A DNA stretch of 59,165 bases from Lachnospiraceae bacterium. Lineage in GTDB: Bacteria; Bacillota; Clostridia; Lachnospirales; Lachnospiraceae. Location: contig JAFSRL010000022.1 of the NCBI GenBank assembly GCA_017446125.1, positions 1 to 59,165 of the forward strand, read 5' to 3'. The stretch's first letter is position 1; each line of letters begins with the position of its first letter. The notes beneath the pieces are model-generated. The model saw nothing but the letters and a program-made list of their open reading frames with translations. It did no database searches and was not told the DNA's origin. The translations under genes were made by a program, and so were the position numbers. Shown here one piece after another: positions 7,753 to 15,110 of the stretch.

Positions 7753-9495
7753 TTAAGATGCCTCGTCAAAGTCTCTTGCGCCGCTTGTCTGCGATTCATA
7801 AAGCTCGCGGTAAATCTCGTTATTCTCCATCAGCTCCGCATGGGTACCAAATCCGTTCACCCTGCCGTCATCCATCACGATGATCTTATCCAAATCCATC
7901 ACGGACGCGATGCGCTGCGCAATGATGAGCTTTGTCGTGTCCGGAATCTTCTCCTTAAATGCCTGCCGGATGCGGGCGTCCGTCGCCGTGTCGACCGCAG
8001 AGGTGGAGTCGTCCAGAATCAAAATCTTCGGTTTCTTTAAAAGCGCCCTTGCGATGCACAGCCGCTGCTTCTGCCCGCCGGACACGTTCGTTCCGCCCTG
8101 CTCGATTTTGGTTTCATAGCCCTTCGGGAACTGTGTGATGAATTCGTCCGCGCAGGCAAGACGCGCCGCCTCCCTGCACGCCTCCTCTGTCGCGTTCTTG
8201 TCTCCCCAGCGCAGGTTCTCGTAAATGGTGCCGGAGAACAACACGTTCTTTTGCAGCCCCACGGAAACGGCATCGCGAAGCGTTGTTAAGTCGTACGCGC
8301 GCACGTCTCTTCCGCCCACATAGACCGCACCCTCCGACACATCGTAGAGCCGGCTGATCATGTTGACCAAAGAGGTTTTCGCGCTGCCGGTCGCGCCGAT
8401 GATACCGATGGCCTGTCCCGAAGCGATTTCCAAATCAATCTCCTTGAGCACATGCTCCTCGCTGCCTTCATGATAGGAAAACGATACCTTTTGAAAGGAG
8501 ATGCTGCCGTCCTTGACTTCATAGACGGGATCTGCGGGATTTGTGATGGCACTCTTTTCCTCCATGACTTCGACAATGCGCTTTGCGCTTGCCTGCGACA
8601 TGGTGATCATGACAATGACCATCGAGACCATCATCAAGCTCATCAAAATGTTCATGCAGTAGGTGAGCAGGCTCATCAGGTCGCCGGTGGAAAGCGCGTT
8701 ACTCACAATCATGCGTGCGCCGAAATAGCTGATCAAAAGAATGCAGGTGTAGACCGTTCCCATCATGACGGGCATGACAACGGTCATGTTCTTTTCCGCC
8801 TTGACGAACATCTGATAAATGTTTTCCGCCGCCTTTTGGAACTTCGACACCTCGTAGTCCTCCCGCACAAATGCCTTGACCACGCGGATTGCGCGCACAT
8901 TCTCCTGCACGCTCTCATTCAGGGCGTCGTATTTTTCAAAGACCTGCCGGAAGTATTTTGTCACGCGCCGCATTAAGAATACGGCGACAAAGATCAAAAA
9001 GATGACCGCAACAAGATAAATGGTGGAAAGCCTTGCGGAAATCGTGAAGGAAAGCACCATCGCAATGATCATGGAGGAGGGAGCACGCATCGCCATGCGC
9101 AGAATCATCTGGTACGCGTTCTGGATATTCGTGACGTCCGTCGTGAGCCTCGTCACGAGTCCTGATGTGGAAAACTTATCGATGTTTGCAAAGGAAAAGG
9201 TCTGGATGTTGTCAAACATCGCCTTGCGTAAGTTCCTCGCAAAGCCTGCGGAGGCCTTTGCACCGAAAAACCCGCCCAGCACGCCGAACAAAAGCGCAAT
9301 CAGGGCAACGACAATCATAACGGCGCCGGTCGAAATGATGACCTGCATGTTGTGCGCGTTAATCCCGTCGTCGACAATCCGCGCCATCAGACGCGGGATT
9401 ACCATCTCCGCAATGACCTCGCCGATCATGCACACGGGTGTTAAGATGGAAACCCATTTGAATTCTTTTACTTCCGCCAGTAACCGTTTTAACAC
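7753..9495 (-). CDS. ABC exporter half-transporter, degenerate-site subunit
   Basis: 580 residues with the same exporter architecture as its neighbour. Walker A is unusual, GATGSAKT (367-374), with Ala where Gly is normal. The signature VSGGQ (471-475) is intact. Walker B ends LILDD, so the catalytic Glu is replaced by Asp496. That replacement is the hallmark of the degenerate nucleotide site in heterodimeric exporters, where one site turns over slowly. The gene starts with GTG (9495), 24 bases after the DUF4317 stop; a TTG or later start is possible but less supported. It is probably co-transcribed with the DUF4317 and CheC-like genes upstream. Confidence 0.92.
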   Translation of the reverse strand: MLKRLLAEVKEFKWVSILTPVCMIGEVIAEMVIPRLMARIVDDGINAHNMQVIISTGAVMIVVALIALLFGVLGGFFGAKASAGFARNLRKAMFDNIQTFSFANIDKFSTSGLVTRLTTDVTNIQNAYQMILRMAMRAPSSMIIAMVLSFTISARLSTIYLVAVIFLIFVAVFLMRRVTKYFRQVFEKYDALNESVQENVRAIRVVKAFVREDYEVSKFQKAAENIYQMFVKAEKNMTVVMPVMMGTVYTCILLISYFGARMIVSNALSTGDLMSLLTYCMNILMSLMMVSMVIVMITMSQASAKRIVEVMEEKSAITNPADPVYEVKDGSISFQKVSFSYHEGSEEHVLKEIDLEIASGQAIGIIGATGSAKTSLVNMISRLYDVSEGAVYVGGRDVRAYDLTTLRDAVSVGLQKNVLFSGTIYENLRWGDKNATEEACREAARLACADEFITQFPKGYETKIEQGGTNVSGGQKQRLCIARALLKKPKILILDDSTSAVDTATDARIRQAFKEKIPDTTKLIIAQRIASVMDLDKIIVMDDGRVNGFGTHAELMENNEIYRELYESQTSGARDFDEAS

Positions 9496-9519
9496 GCTGC
9501 CTGTCCCTGTTGTATCTCC

Positions 9520-10650
9520 TTACTGCAGAATCTTTACGGGAACCCCGTTGACTTCCACCGAACCGTTCACCTCGACGACCAGGCACTGCCGCTTGTTGAC
9601 GACCTGCGCCCTGACAAGGTCCGTCCGCTCCGGCTTCACCTTAATCTCGACGTCCGGGGTCTTCATCCCGAACTTCGTTCCGTGCTTTAAATTGCTTGCC
9701 AAAAGCGGGTAATCCTCATCGCCCGCCGTCTTCAAATAATTCTCATCGAAGGTCTTTAAGCGCGCGTCGGAAACGCCGCTGTCCTTGAACAGGCGCTTGA
9801 CATCCGCCTTCTCTAAGGTGAAGGGCTCCTTGTCCTCCTTGTGCGCCTCGATGAGCTCCTGCAAATTGTCGTGAATGTTTTTGACGGTCTCCAAGTCCGC
9901 GTCTTCCCCGACGGTATCCGTAATCAGTGCGTCAAACGTATCGCGCTGGTCGGATGCGCTCATGGGAGCGGCCGCGCCGAAGAGAAACGAAATAAATTCC
10001 GGCTGCACATCATCCGCTTTCTTTGTGTAATACAGCGCGCTGTGGATGTCCGTGTTGCGTAAATTAAACGCCGGAAACAAAAAGCCCTTGACCGGTGCGT
10101 CCACAATCCAGTCGCGCTTTCTTGCCTCAATCACCTGCTTCTTTTCGTTGAACGACAGCCCGCCCTTGGACAGCACCACCGGACAGATTGCGCACAGAAG
10201 GTACTCAAACACGTCATCGGACGCATCCTCCATTGCGATGCGGTCGCTTGTCACACCGGGGATATCATAAGAGGCGTGCGCCAAAACAATCAGGTAATTT
10301 TCCGGATGCACGAAGGACGCAATGATCTTATCGTAGAAGTTTTCCAACAGCGCATCATCGGACAGCTTCGTTTCCCGCAGGGTCATCAGAAACTCCTGCG
10401 CGCCGCCAAGCTGCTCTTCTTCGTAAGGAAAGGCAAGATCCAAAAGATTCTTGCCCGCCGTTCCGCTTAACGTATGTTGGAAAATATCGAAGTATTTGTA
10501 GGTTTCTTCTTCCGGTAGTGATTGAAATGCCTGCTTGAAGACCAGTTTTTTATTCTTCTCGTAATCCACATAGCAGCCCGCAATTGTGTCAATGGTGCAC
10601 CGATCCGGCGTAAACTGCTTGCGGATTTCTAAAACCTCCTGCTTGATCAT
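9520..10650 (-). CDS. DUF4317 family protein
   Basis: 376 residues. The N-terminus (MIKQEVLEIRKQFTPDRCTI, then IAGCYVDYEKNK) and the following EEETYKYFDIFQHTLSG stretch are what I recognise as the DUF4317 family, common in Clostridia and of unknown function. No membrane segment or signal peptide is evident, so it is probably cytosolic. The start is ATG 10650, overlapping the stop of the upstream CheC-like gene as ATGA, which implies translational coupling; the longer in-frame extension (to 10692) reads over the CheC gene and is rejected. No catalytic motif is clear to me. Position links it to CheC-type signalling and the exporter, but that link is inference. Confidence 0.85.
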   Translation of the reverse strand: MIKQEVLEIRKQFTPDRCTIDTIAGCYVDYEKNKKLVFKQAFQSLPEEETYKYFDIFQHTLSGTAGKNLLDLAFPYEEEQLGGAQEFLMTLRETKLSDDALLENFYDKIIASFVHPENYLIVLAHASYDIPGVTSDRIAMEDASDDVFEYLLCAICPVVLSKGGLSFNEKKQVIEARKRDWIVDAPVKGFLFPAFNLRNTDIHSALYYTKKADDVQPEFISFLFGAAAPMSASDQRDTFDALITDTVGEDADLETVKNIHDNLQELIEAHKEDKEPFTLEKADVKRLFKDSGVSDARLKTFDENYLKTAGDEDYPLLASNLKHGTKFGMKTPDVEIKVKPERTDLVRAQVVNKRQCLVVEVNGSVEVNGVPVKILQ

Positions 10651-11270
10651 GCCGGACCTGCCGGACCCTTGACGCGGTTGAACTGATTGCACATCGCAAC
10701 CGCAAACTGCAGCGGGTACATCTGAATCATGCTTGAGGCAAGGACGCCCTCGATCTCCATGTGGAAGTTGATTCGTACGAACTCCTGGTACTTCGCCTCG
10801 AATGCCTGCTCAAAGGCAATCACGGAGTCCACGTCCACCTGCGAAACATTCGGTGTCGAAATGTCGACCGGCAGCTTTAACATCGTGGACATACTGGTTG
10901 CGGAAGCGCCCATCATCTGGTTCATGGCTTCCGACGCGGCGGAGATGTGAAGCTCTGACAACGGTCCCGCCTGCGGCTGTCCCGCGCCGCCCATCATCAA
11001 ATCCGTTAAGACCAGAACATCAATGGGACGTAAGATAAATACGTTGTTCCCGGTGATGCCCTTGACGTACTTGATGTTGACAAAGATACAGGTCTTTTCA
11101 AATCCTTCCATCGCCTTCGCTCTGGGAACGACCTGAATCTGTGGTGTTGTGATATCGACCCGCTTATTGACCATCATGCTTAAGGTCGTTGCGGAATTGC
11201 CCATGGTGATGTTGCCAATCTCACCTAATGTATCCAACTGCTGGGGATTCAGCTTTCCTTGTGTATCCAC
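10647..11270 (-). CDS. Stand-alone CheC/FliY-N-type CheY-P phosphatase
   Basis: About 207 residues. Both active-site motifs of the CheC family (D/S-x3-E-x2-N) are present: DTLGEIGN near residue 14 and SAASEAMN near 110. The rest follows the FliY N-terminal domain (GNITMGNSATTLS; GASATSMSTMLKLPVD). The FliN-like C-terminal domain of FliY is absent and no flagellar or chemotaxis genes are in the window. Family knowledge predicts dephosphorylation of phospho-CheY-like receivers; the nearest receivers are encoded 5-9 kb downstream on the same strand. GTG 11270 is chosen because GGAGG lies five bases before it; a TTG at 11282 gives four more residues but has no ribosome site. Confidence 0.85.
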   Translation of the reverse strand: MDTQGKLNPQQLDTLGEIGNITMGNSATTLSMMVNKRVDITTPQIQVVPRAKAMEGFEKTCIFVNIKYVKGITGNNVFILRPIDVLVLTDLMMGGAGQPQAGPLSELHISAASEAMNQMMGASATSMSTMLKLPVDISTPNVSQVDVDSVIAFEQAFEAKYQEFVRINFHMEIEGVLASSMIQMYPLQFAVAMCNQFNRVKGPAGPA

Positions 11271-11303
11271 TCCTGCCTCCAAATGTTTTTATGCGACAAA
11301 TAT

Positions 11304-11318
11304 AATTGTATCACAATT
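11304..11318 (-). promoter_or_regulatory. Extended -10 box inside an interrupted palindrome
   Basis: AATTGT-ATC-ACAATT is a perfect inverted repeat with a 3-base centre. On the minus strand it contains TGATACAAT, an extended -10 promoter for the CheC-like gene about 35 bases downstream. A repressor bound here would block transcription. No -35 match is obvious. Candidate operator only. Confidence 0.4.
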
Positions 11319-11325
11319 TATTATC

Positions 11326-11365
11326 GAAAAACAGAGTGTCAGACAAAAAACTGCTGACACCCTGT
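11326..11365 (-). terminator. Rho-independent terminator of gdhA
   Basis: Downstream of gdhA on the minus strand, the arms 11365-11354 and 11342-11331 (ACAGGGTGTCAG / CTGACACTCTGT) form a 12-bp stem with one G-U pair, followed by five T residues at 11330-11326. It separates gdhA from the CheC-DUF4317-exporter unit. Confidence 0.85.
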
Positions 11366-11394
11366 ATTTACGTTATTTCGGTAAAAAGTATACG

Positions 11395-12729
11395 TTATAC
11401 AATGCCCTGTGCCTGCATCGCTTCCGCGACCTTTAAGAACCCGGCGATGTTCGCGCCTGCGACGTAGTTGCCCTCCATTCCGTACTTCTTTGCGGCGGCA
11501 TCCAGGTTCTTGAAGATGTTGACCATGATGCCCTTGAGCTTTTCGTCAACCTCTTCAAAGGTCCAGTGCAGCCGCTCGGAGTTCTGGCTCATTTCCAGAG
11601 CGCTGGTCGCGACGCCGCCGGCATTTGCCGCCTTGCCGCACACGAACTTCACGCCCTGCTCCTGGAAGTATTCCGTCGCGTCCGGTGTCGTGGGCATGTT
11701 CGCGCCCTCGCAGACCGCATACACACCGTTCTTGACCAGCTCCTTCGCGTCGTCTAAGTTCAGCTCATTCTGCGTCGCGCAGGGAAGCGCCACATCGCAC
11801 TTCACCGTCCAGACGCCCTTGCCCTCATGGTATTCCGCGCTCTTTCTCGCAGCGGCATATTCCGTCAGACGCGCGCGCTTCACTTCCTTGACCTCCTTCA
11901 AAAGATCGACATCGATGCCCTCGGGATCGTAAATCCATCCGGTGGAGTCAGAGCACGTCACAACCTTCGCGCCCAATTCATGCGCCTTCTGGATGGCGTA
12001 AATCGCGACGTTGCCGGCGCCGGACACCGTGCAGATCTTGCCCTTTAAGTCCGTGCCGTTTGCCTTTAACATCTCCTCGGTCAGGTAGATTAACCCATAG
12101 CCCGTCGCTTCCGTTCTTGCAAGCGACCCGCCGTAGGTCAACCCCTTGCCGGTCAAAACGCCTTCATAGCGGTTGTTGATCTTTTTATAAATGCCGTACA
12201 TGTAGCCGATTTCTCTTGCGCCCGTTCCGATGTCGCCCGCCGGCACATCCGTAAACTGACCGATGTGACGGGACAATTCCGTCATAAAGCTCTGGCAGAA
12301 CGCCATGACCTCGCGGTCAGACTTTCCCTTCGGATCAAAGTCGCTGCAGCCCTTGCCGCCGCCAATCGGTAAGCCGGTCAGGGAATTCTTAAAGACCTGC
12401 TCAAAGCCCAAAAACTTGATGATGCCCAAATTCACCGAAGGGTGTAAGCGCAAGCCCCCCTTGTACGGACCGATTGCGGAATTGAACTGGATACGGAAGC
12501 CGTTATTGACCTGCACCTGTCCCTTGTCGTCCACCCACGGCACGCGGAAGAGAATCTGGCGCTCCGGCGTTACAATGCGTTCCAACAATGCGTCGCGCTT
12601 ATAGTCCGCTTCGTGCTCCTCAATCACCACGCGCAGGGAATCCAGAACCTCCTTGACCGCCTGATGAAACTCCGGCTGCGCCGGGTTCTTCGCTACAACA
12701 TACTCATAAACTTCATCTACATAAGACAT
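11395..12729 (-). CDS. gdhA: NADP-type glutamate dehydrogenase
   Basis: 444 residues, the usual length of hexameric GdhA. It interconverts 2-oxoglutarate plus ammonium with glutamate. Conserved stretches visible are the substrate-binding GGGKGCSDFDPKGKSD, DVPAGDIGTGAREIGYM, and the nucleotide-binding GAGNVAIYAIQKAHELGA. SYVDEVYEYVVAKNPAQPEF at the N-terminus matches the family start. ATG 12729 is chosen, with AAAGGAG upstream; the 16-codon in-frame extension is only read-through of the palindromic repeat that precedes it. A strong terminator follows, so it is probably monocistronic. Any promoter must lie within or before the repeat. Confidence 0.97.
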   Translation of the reverse strand: MSYVDEVYEYVVAKNPAQPEFHQAVKEVLDSLRVVIEEHEADYKRDALLERIVTPERQILFRVPWVDDKGQVQVNNGFRIQFNSAIGPYKGGLRLHPSVNLGIIKFLGFEQVFKNSLTGLPIGGGKGCSDFDPKGKSDREVMAFCQSFMTELSRHIGQFTDVPAGDIGTGAREIGYMYGIYKKINNRYEGVLTGKGLTYGGSLARTEATGYGLIYLTEEMLKANGTDLKGKICTVSGAGNVAIYAIQKAHELGAKVVTCSDSTGWIYDPEGIDVDLLKEVKEVKRARLTEYAAARKSAEYHEGKGVWTVKCDVALPCATQNELNLDDAKELVKNGVYAVCEGANMPTTPDATEYFQEQGVKFVCGKAANAGGVATSALEMSQNSERLHWTFEEVDEKLKGIMVNIFKNLDAAAKKYGMEGNYVAGANIAGFLKVAEAMQAQGIV

Positions 12730-12745
12730 AATTGCTCCTTTCTCA

Positions 12746-12842
12746 AGTGAGTCAGGGGGACGGGTACACTGACTCATTCTGCGAACGGTTCACTGCTGTC
12801 CAACGGCCAAATGAGTCAGTGTACCCGTCCCCCTGACTCACT
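12746..12842. repeat. Large palindromic repeat, GGGACGG family (copy 1)
   Basis: Two perfectly complementary 33-base arms (12746-12778 and 12810-12842) flank a 31-base loop. The arms carry TGAGTCA, GGGGGACGGGTACA and TGACTCA. The outer TGA of one arm is the stop codon of the SH3-domain gene (12838-12840). The other end lies just before the gdhA ribosome site. Related copies are at 33435-33510 and 35530-35603. Confidence 0.9.
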
Positions 12843-14319
12843 CCGTTAAGTACTCCGCCTTCACAAATCCATCCTTACCGTCATACTTCACCTTACACCA
12901 GCCGTCCGCCTGAACGTTCACGACCTCGATGGGGTTCTTCTGGTACGCGACCGCCACGATGTCAGACTCCGTGGATGCGCTCTTGCGAACCCTCGTTGTT
13001 TCCTTCACATGGTAATCCCCGGGACCCGTGATTCCGCCCGCGGTTGTGCTTGCACCCGTACTTGCGGCACTTGCGGCGCCTGCCGAAGATGCTGACGCGG
13101 CACTCGTCCTTGTGGATGCGCTGCTTGAAGCGCTTGATGCGCTCGACGCTGTGCCTGCGCCGGTCGACGATGCACTACTCGAAGCCGTGCTTGCTCTTGA
13201 GGACGCACTGCTTGATGCGCTCGAAGCGGTACTTGCCGCACTCGAAGCCGTGCTTGCTGCCGTTGACGCGTTCGCTGCCGCAATCTCCGTGCCGCCCGGC
13301 ACCTCCTCCGTTCCGACCACCTCGAAGAACTCTGTCTTCACGAAGGCTTCCCGGCCTTCATACAGAATCTTGCTCCAGCCGTTTGCTCTCGCCTCCAACT
13401 GGGTATACTCATCACCCATCGCGGTCTTCGCAATCTTATCCGCGGTCTCGGAATCGCTGGTGCGGATGTTCACAACATCCGTCGCGCGGATGATGTTGCG
13501 TGTCGCCACCTGCGTTCCTGTGGATGCGCCGCTTCCTGCTTCCTCTAAAGGAGTTTCCTCTGATGCGGTTTCCGCGGTACCCGCTTCCTGCGCCGCAGCG
13601 ACATCCTTCGCCGCCATGTTGGTCGCAAGCGCTTCTCCCACCGTGATGTTCACGTTGCCCAGCATGCTGCTTAAGAAGGTATCCAGTGCCGCATCCTGCG
13701 CCTTCATCTCGTTATATCTTGCGGAGACCGTGTTGTAAAGATCGATGACGTCGTTCTGTAACGAAATTTCACGGATGTATTCCTTGATGTGATCGTCCGA
13801 GTTTTCCGAATTGATATACAGGGTGCCGTCCTCATCCGTGCACACGTAAAGCGCGTGTACACCGGGGACGCTTTCCGCGTAATCATGGAACTTGACGGTA
13901 ATGGAGGCATAGACCACGTAGGAGCCTTCCACGGGACCGGGCTTTGTAAAGACGTTGATTTCCGGGATGTCCTCGATGTAGTTTGCAAGCTCCACGGTCT
14001 TTAAGCGTTCCGTCTCGTCGAGCGTGCGGTACACCTTGTCGATGGCCTCCGTATCCCCCTTCGCCCAGGCTTCATAATAGGTACGGATCAGTTCGTTGAC
14101 CTCCGGATACGCGTTCTGCGCCACCTCCGTCACGGGGACCTCATACCCCGTTGCGCCCTCATTTAAGGATGCGGTTGCCGTGCCTGCCCGCTTATTCGCC
14201 TGCATCGCAAAGAACACCGTCAACGCAACGCACACCAACAGGACCGCCGGCATAATCCTCTTCTTATGATCCATGATAAAGATCATGATGTTATTCCATG
14301 TTTCGTTCTGTTTCTTCAT
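12838..14319 (-). CDS. Membrane-anchored protein with NTF2-like region and two SH3b domains
   Basis: 493 residues. A cytoplasmic N-terminus and one membrane segment (about 23-42) precede an extracytoplasmic part. That part has an NTF2-like alpha/beta region (about 70-190), a bacterial SH3 domain (about 270-335; NIIRATDVVNIRTSDSETA), a roughly 90-residue linker almost entirely Ala, Ser and Thr, and a second SH3 domain at the C-terminus (TTRVRKSASTESDIV ... DGFVKAEYLTE). SH3b domains commonly bind peptidoglycan. The low-complexity linker probably spans the wall. ATG 14319 is used because upstream in-frame codons read over the tRNA gene. Its stop codon is contributed by the palindromic repeat. 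The exact role is unknown. Confidence 0.85.
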   Translation of the reverse strand: MKKQNETWNNIMIFIMDHKKRIMPAVLLVCVALTVFFAMQANKRAGTATASLNEGATGYEVPVTEVAQNAYPEVNELIRTYYEAWAKGDTEAIDKVYRTLDETERLKTVELANYIEDIPEINVFTKPGPVEGSYVVYASITVKFHDYAESVPGVHALYVCTDEDGTLYINSENSDDHIKEYIREISLQNDVIDLYNTVSARYNEMKAQDAALDTFLSSMLGNVNITVGEALATNMAAKDVAAAQEAGTAETASEETPLEEAGSGASTGTQVATRNIIRATDVVNIRTSDSETADKIAKTAMGDEYTQLEARANGWSKILYEGREAFVKTEFFEVVGTEEVPGGTEIAAANASTAASTASSAASTASSASSSASSRASTASSSASSTGAGTASSASSASSSASTRTSAASASSAGAASAASTGASTTAGGITGPGDYHVKETTRVRKSASTESDIVAVAYQKNPIEVVNVQADGWCKVKYDGKDGFVKAEYLTE

Positions 14320-14355
14320 AATAAATACAATCCATCCTGTTCCCTGACAGGAAAA

Positions 14356-14427
14356 TACGCCCGACAGGAATCGAACCTGCATTAAAGGCGTCGGAGGCCT
14401 TCGTTCTATCCATTAGACTACGGGCGC
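14356..14427 (-). tRNA. tRNA-Arg (anticodon CCG)
   Basis: A 72-nucleotide cloverleaf. The acceptor stem GCGCCCG pairs with CGGGCGU and the discriminator is A. The T-arm contains GGTTCGATTCC. The anticodon stem AAGGC/GCCTT encloses CTCCGAC, giving anticodon CCG, which reads CGG arginine codons. CCA is not encoded. It lies between efp and the SH3-domain gene on the same strand. Confidence 0.95.
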
Positions 14428-14447
14428 ATAATCACAAATCTATGATT

Positions 14448-14472
14448 GCCGCCCGGGGGTAACCCGGACGGC
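14448..14472 (-). other. GC-rich hairpin between efp and tRNA-Arg
   Basis: A 10-bp stem with one G-U pair (14472-14463 with 14457-14448) and a 5-base loop lies directly after the efp stop codon. No T-run follows, so it is not a classical terminator. It may protect or process the 3' end of the efp message ahead of the tRNA. Confidence 0.5.
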
Positions 14473-14482
14473 GCTTAACACC

Positions 14483-15040
14483 TTACGCTCTGGAGAGATA
14501 CTCTCCCGTTCTCGTATCAATCTTGATGACATCACCCTCGGAAACGAATAACGGAACCGCCACCTGCGCACCGGTTTCCACCGTAGCGGGCTTTGTCGCG
14601 CCGGTCGCCGTATCGCCCTTGAAGCCGGGCTCTGTCTCCGTGATTTCAAGCTCCACAAACAGCGGCGGCTCGATGGAGAACACGCTTCCGTTGTAGGAAC
14701 AGACCTTGCAGGTCTCGTTTTCCTTCACGAACTTTAAGGAATCGCCCACCACATCCTTGCCGATTGCAATCTGTTCGTAGGTCTCCGCGTCCATGAAGTT
14801 GTACAGATCCCCGTCCGCGTACAGATACTGCATGTCCTTGCGATCGATTCTCGCCTGCGGGAACTTTTCCGTGGGACGGAAGGTCTTTTCCGTCACGCCC
14901 CCGTTGATGACGTCCTTGATCTTGGTTCTGACAAACGCGGCACCCTTGCCGGGCTTCACGTGCTGGAACTCAATGATCTGGACCACATTGCCGTCGATCT
15001 CAAGCGTTACGCCGTTTCTAAAATCACCTGCAGAAATCAT
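14483..15040 (-). CDS. efp: Elongation factor P
   Basis: 185 residues, the standard EF-P length, with the KOW-like N-terminal domain and two OB-fold domains. It enters the ribosomal E site and relieves stalling at proline runs. The modification loop is HVKPGKGAAF, with Lys32 at the position that is modified in many bacteria. The C-terminal motif GDVIKIDTRTGEYLSRA is typical. AAAGGAGAG precedes the ATG. A near-consensus promoter lies immediately upstream, overlapping the end of coaBC, so efp can be expressed independently. tRNA-Arg follows. Confidence 0.98.
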   Translation of the reverse strand: MISAGDFRNGVTLEIDGNVVQIIEFQHVKPGKGAAFVRTKIKDVINGGVTEKTFRPTEKFPQARIDRKDMQYLYADGDLYNFMDAETYEQIAIGKDVVGDSLKFVKENETCKVCSYNGSVFSIEPPLFVELEITETEPGFKGDTATGATKPATVETGAQVAVPLFVSEGDVIKIDTRTGEYLSRA

Positions 15041-15059
15041 AAAATCTCTCCTTTAACTT

Positions 15060-15110
15060 AAATTGCGCAATTTACTGAAATATTCTACTCTATCGGCCTT
15101 ATTTTTTCAA
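15060..15110 (-). promoter_or_regulatory. efp promoter with a 14-bp palindrome at the start site
   Basis: TTGAAA (15110-15105), a 17-base spacer and TAGAAT (15087-15082) form a near-consensus promoter whose -35 overlaps the 3' end of coaBC. The predicted transcription start falls beside AAATTGCGCAATTT (15060-15073), a perfect palindrome that could be an operator. Confidence 0.75.

Noticed and set aside
12730..12777. N-terminal extension of gdhA beginning CTRPPDSLEKG
   Set aside because: It is translation of the palindromic repeat and runs through the gdhA ribosome site; ychF shows the same artefact at 35512-35562.
13028..13738. 236-codon plus-strand ORF opposite the SH3-domain gene
   Set aside because: It is a shadow of the Ala/Ser repeat in another frame and has no ribosome site.
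14448..14472. Terminator between efp and tRNA-Arg
   Set aside because: The stem is strong but no T-run follows, so it is listed only as a hairpin.
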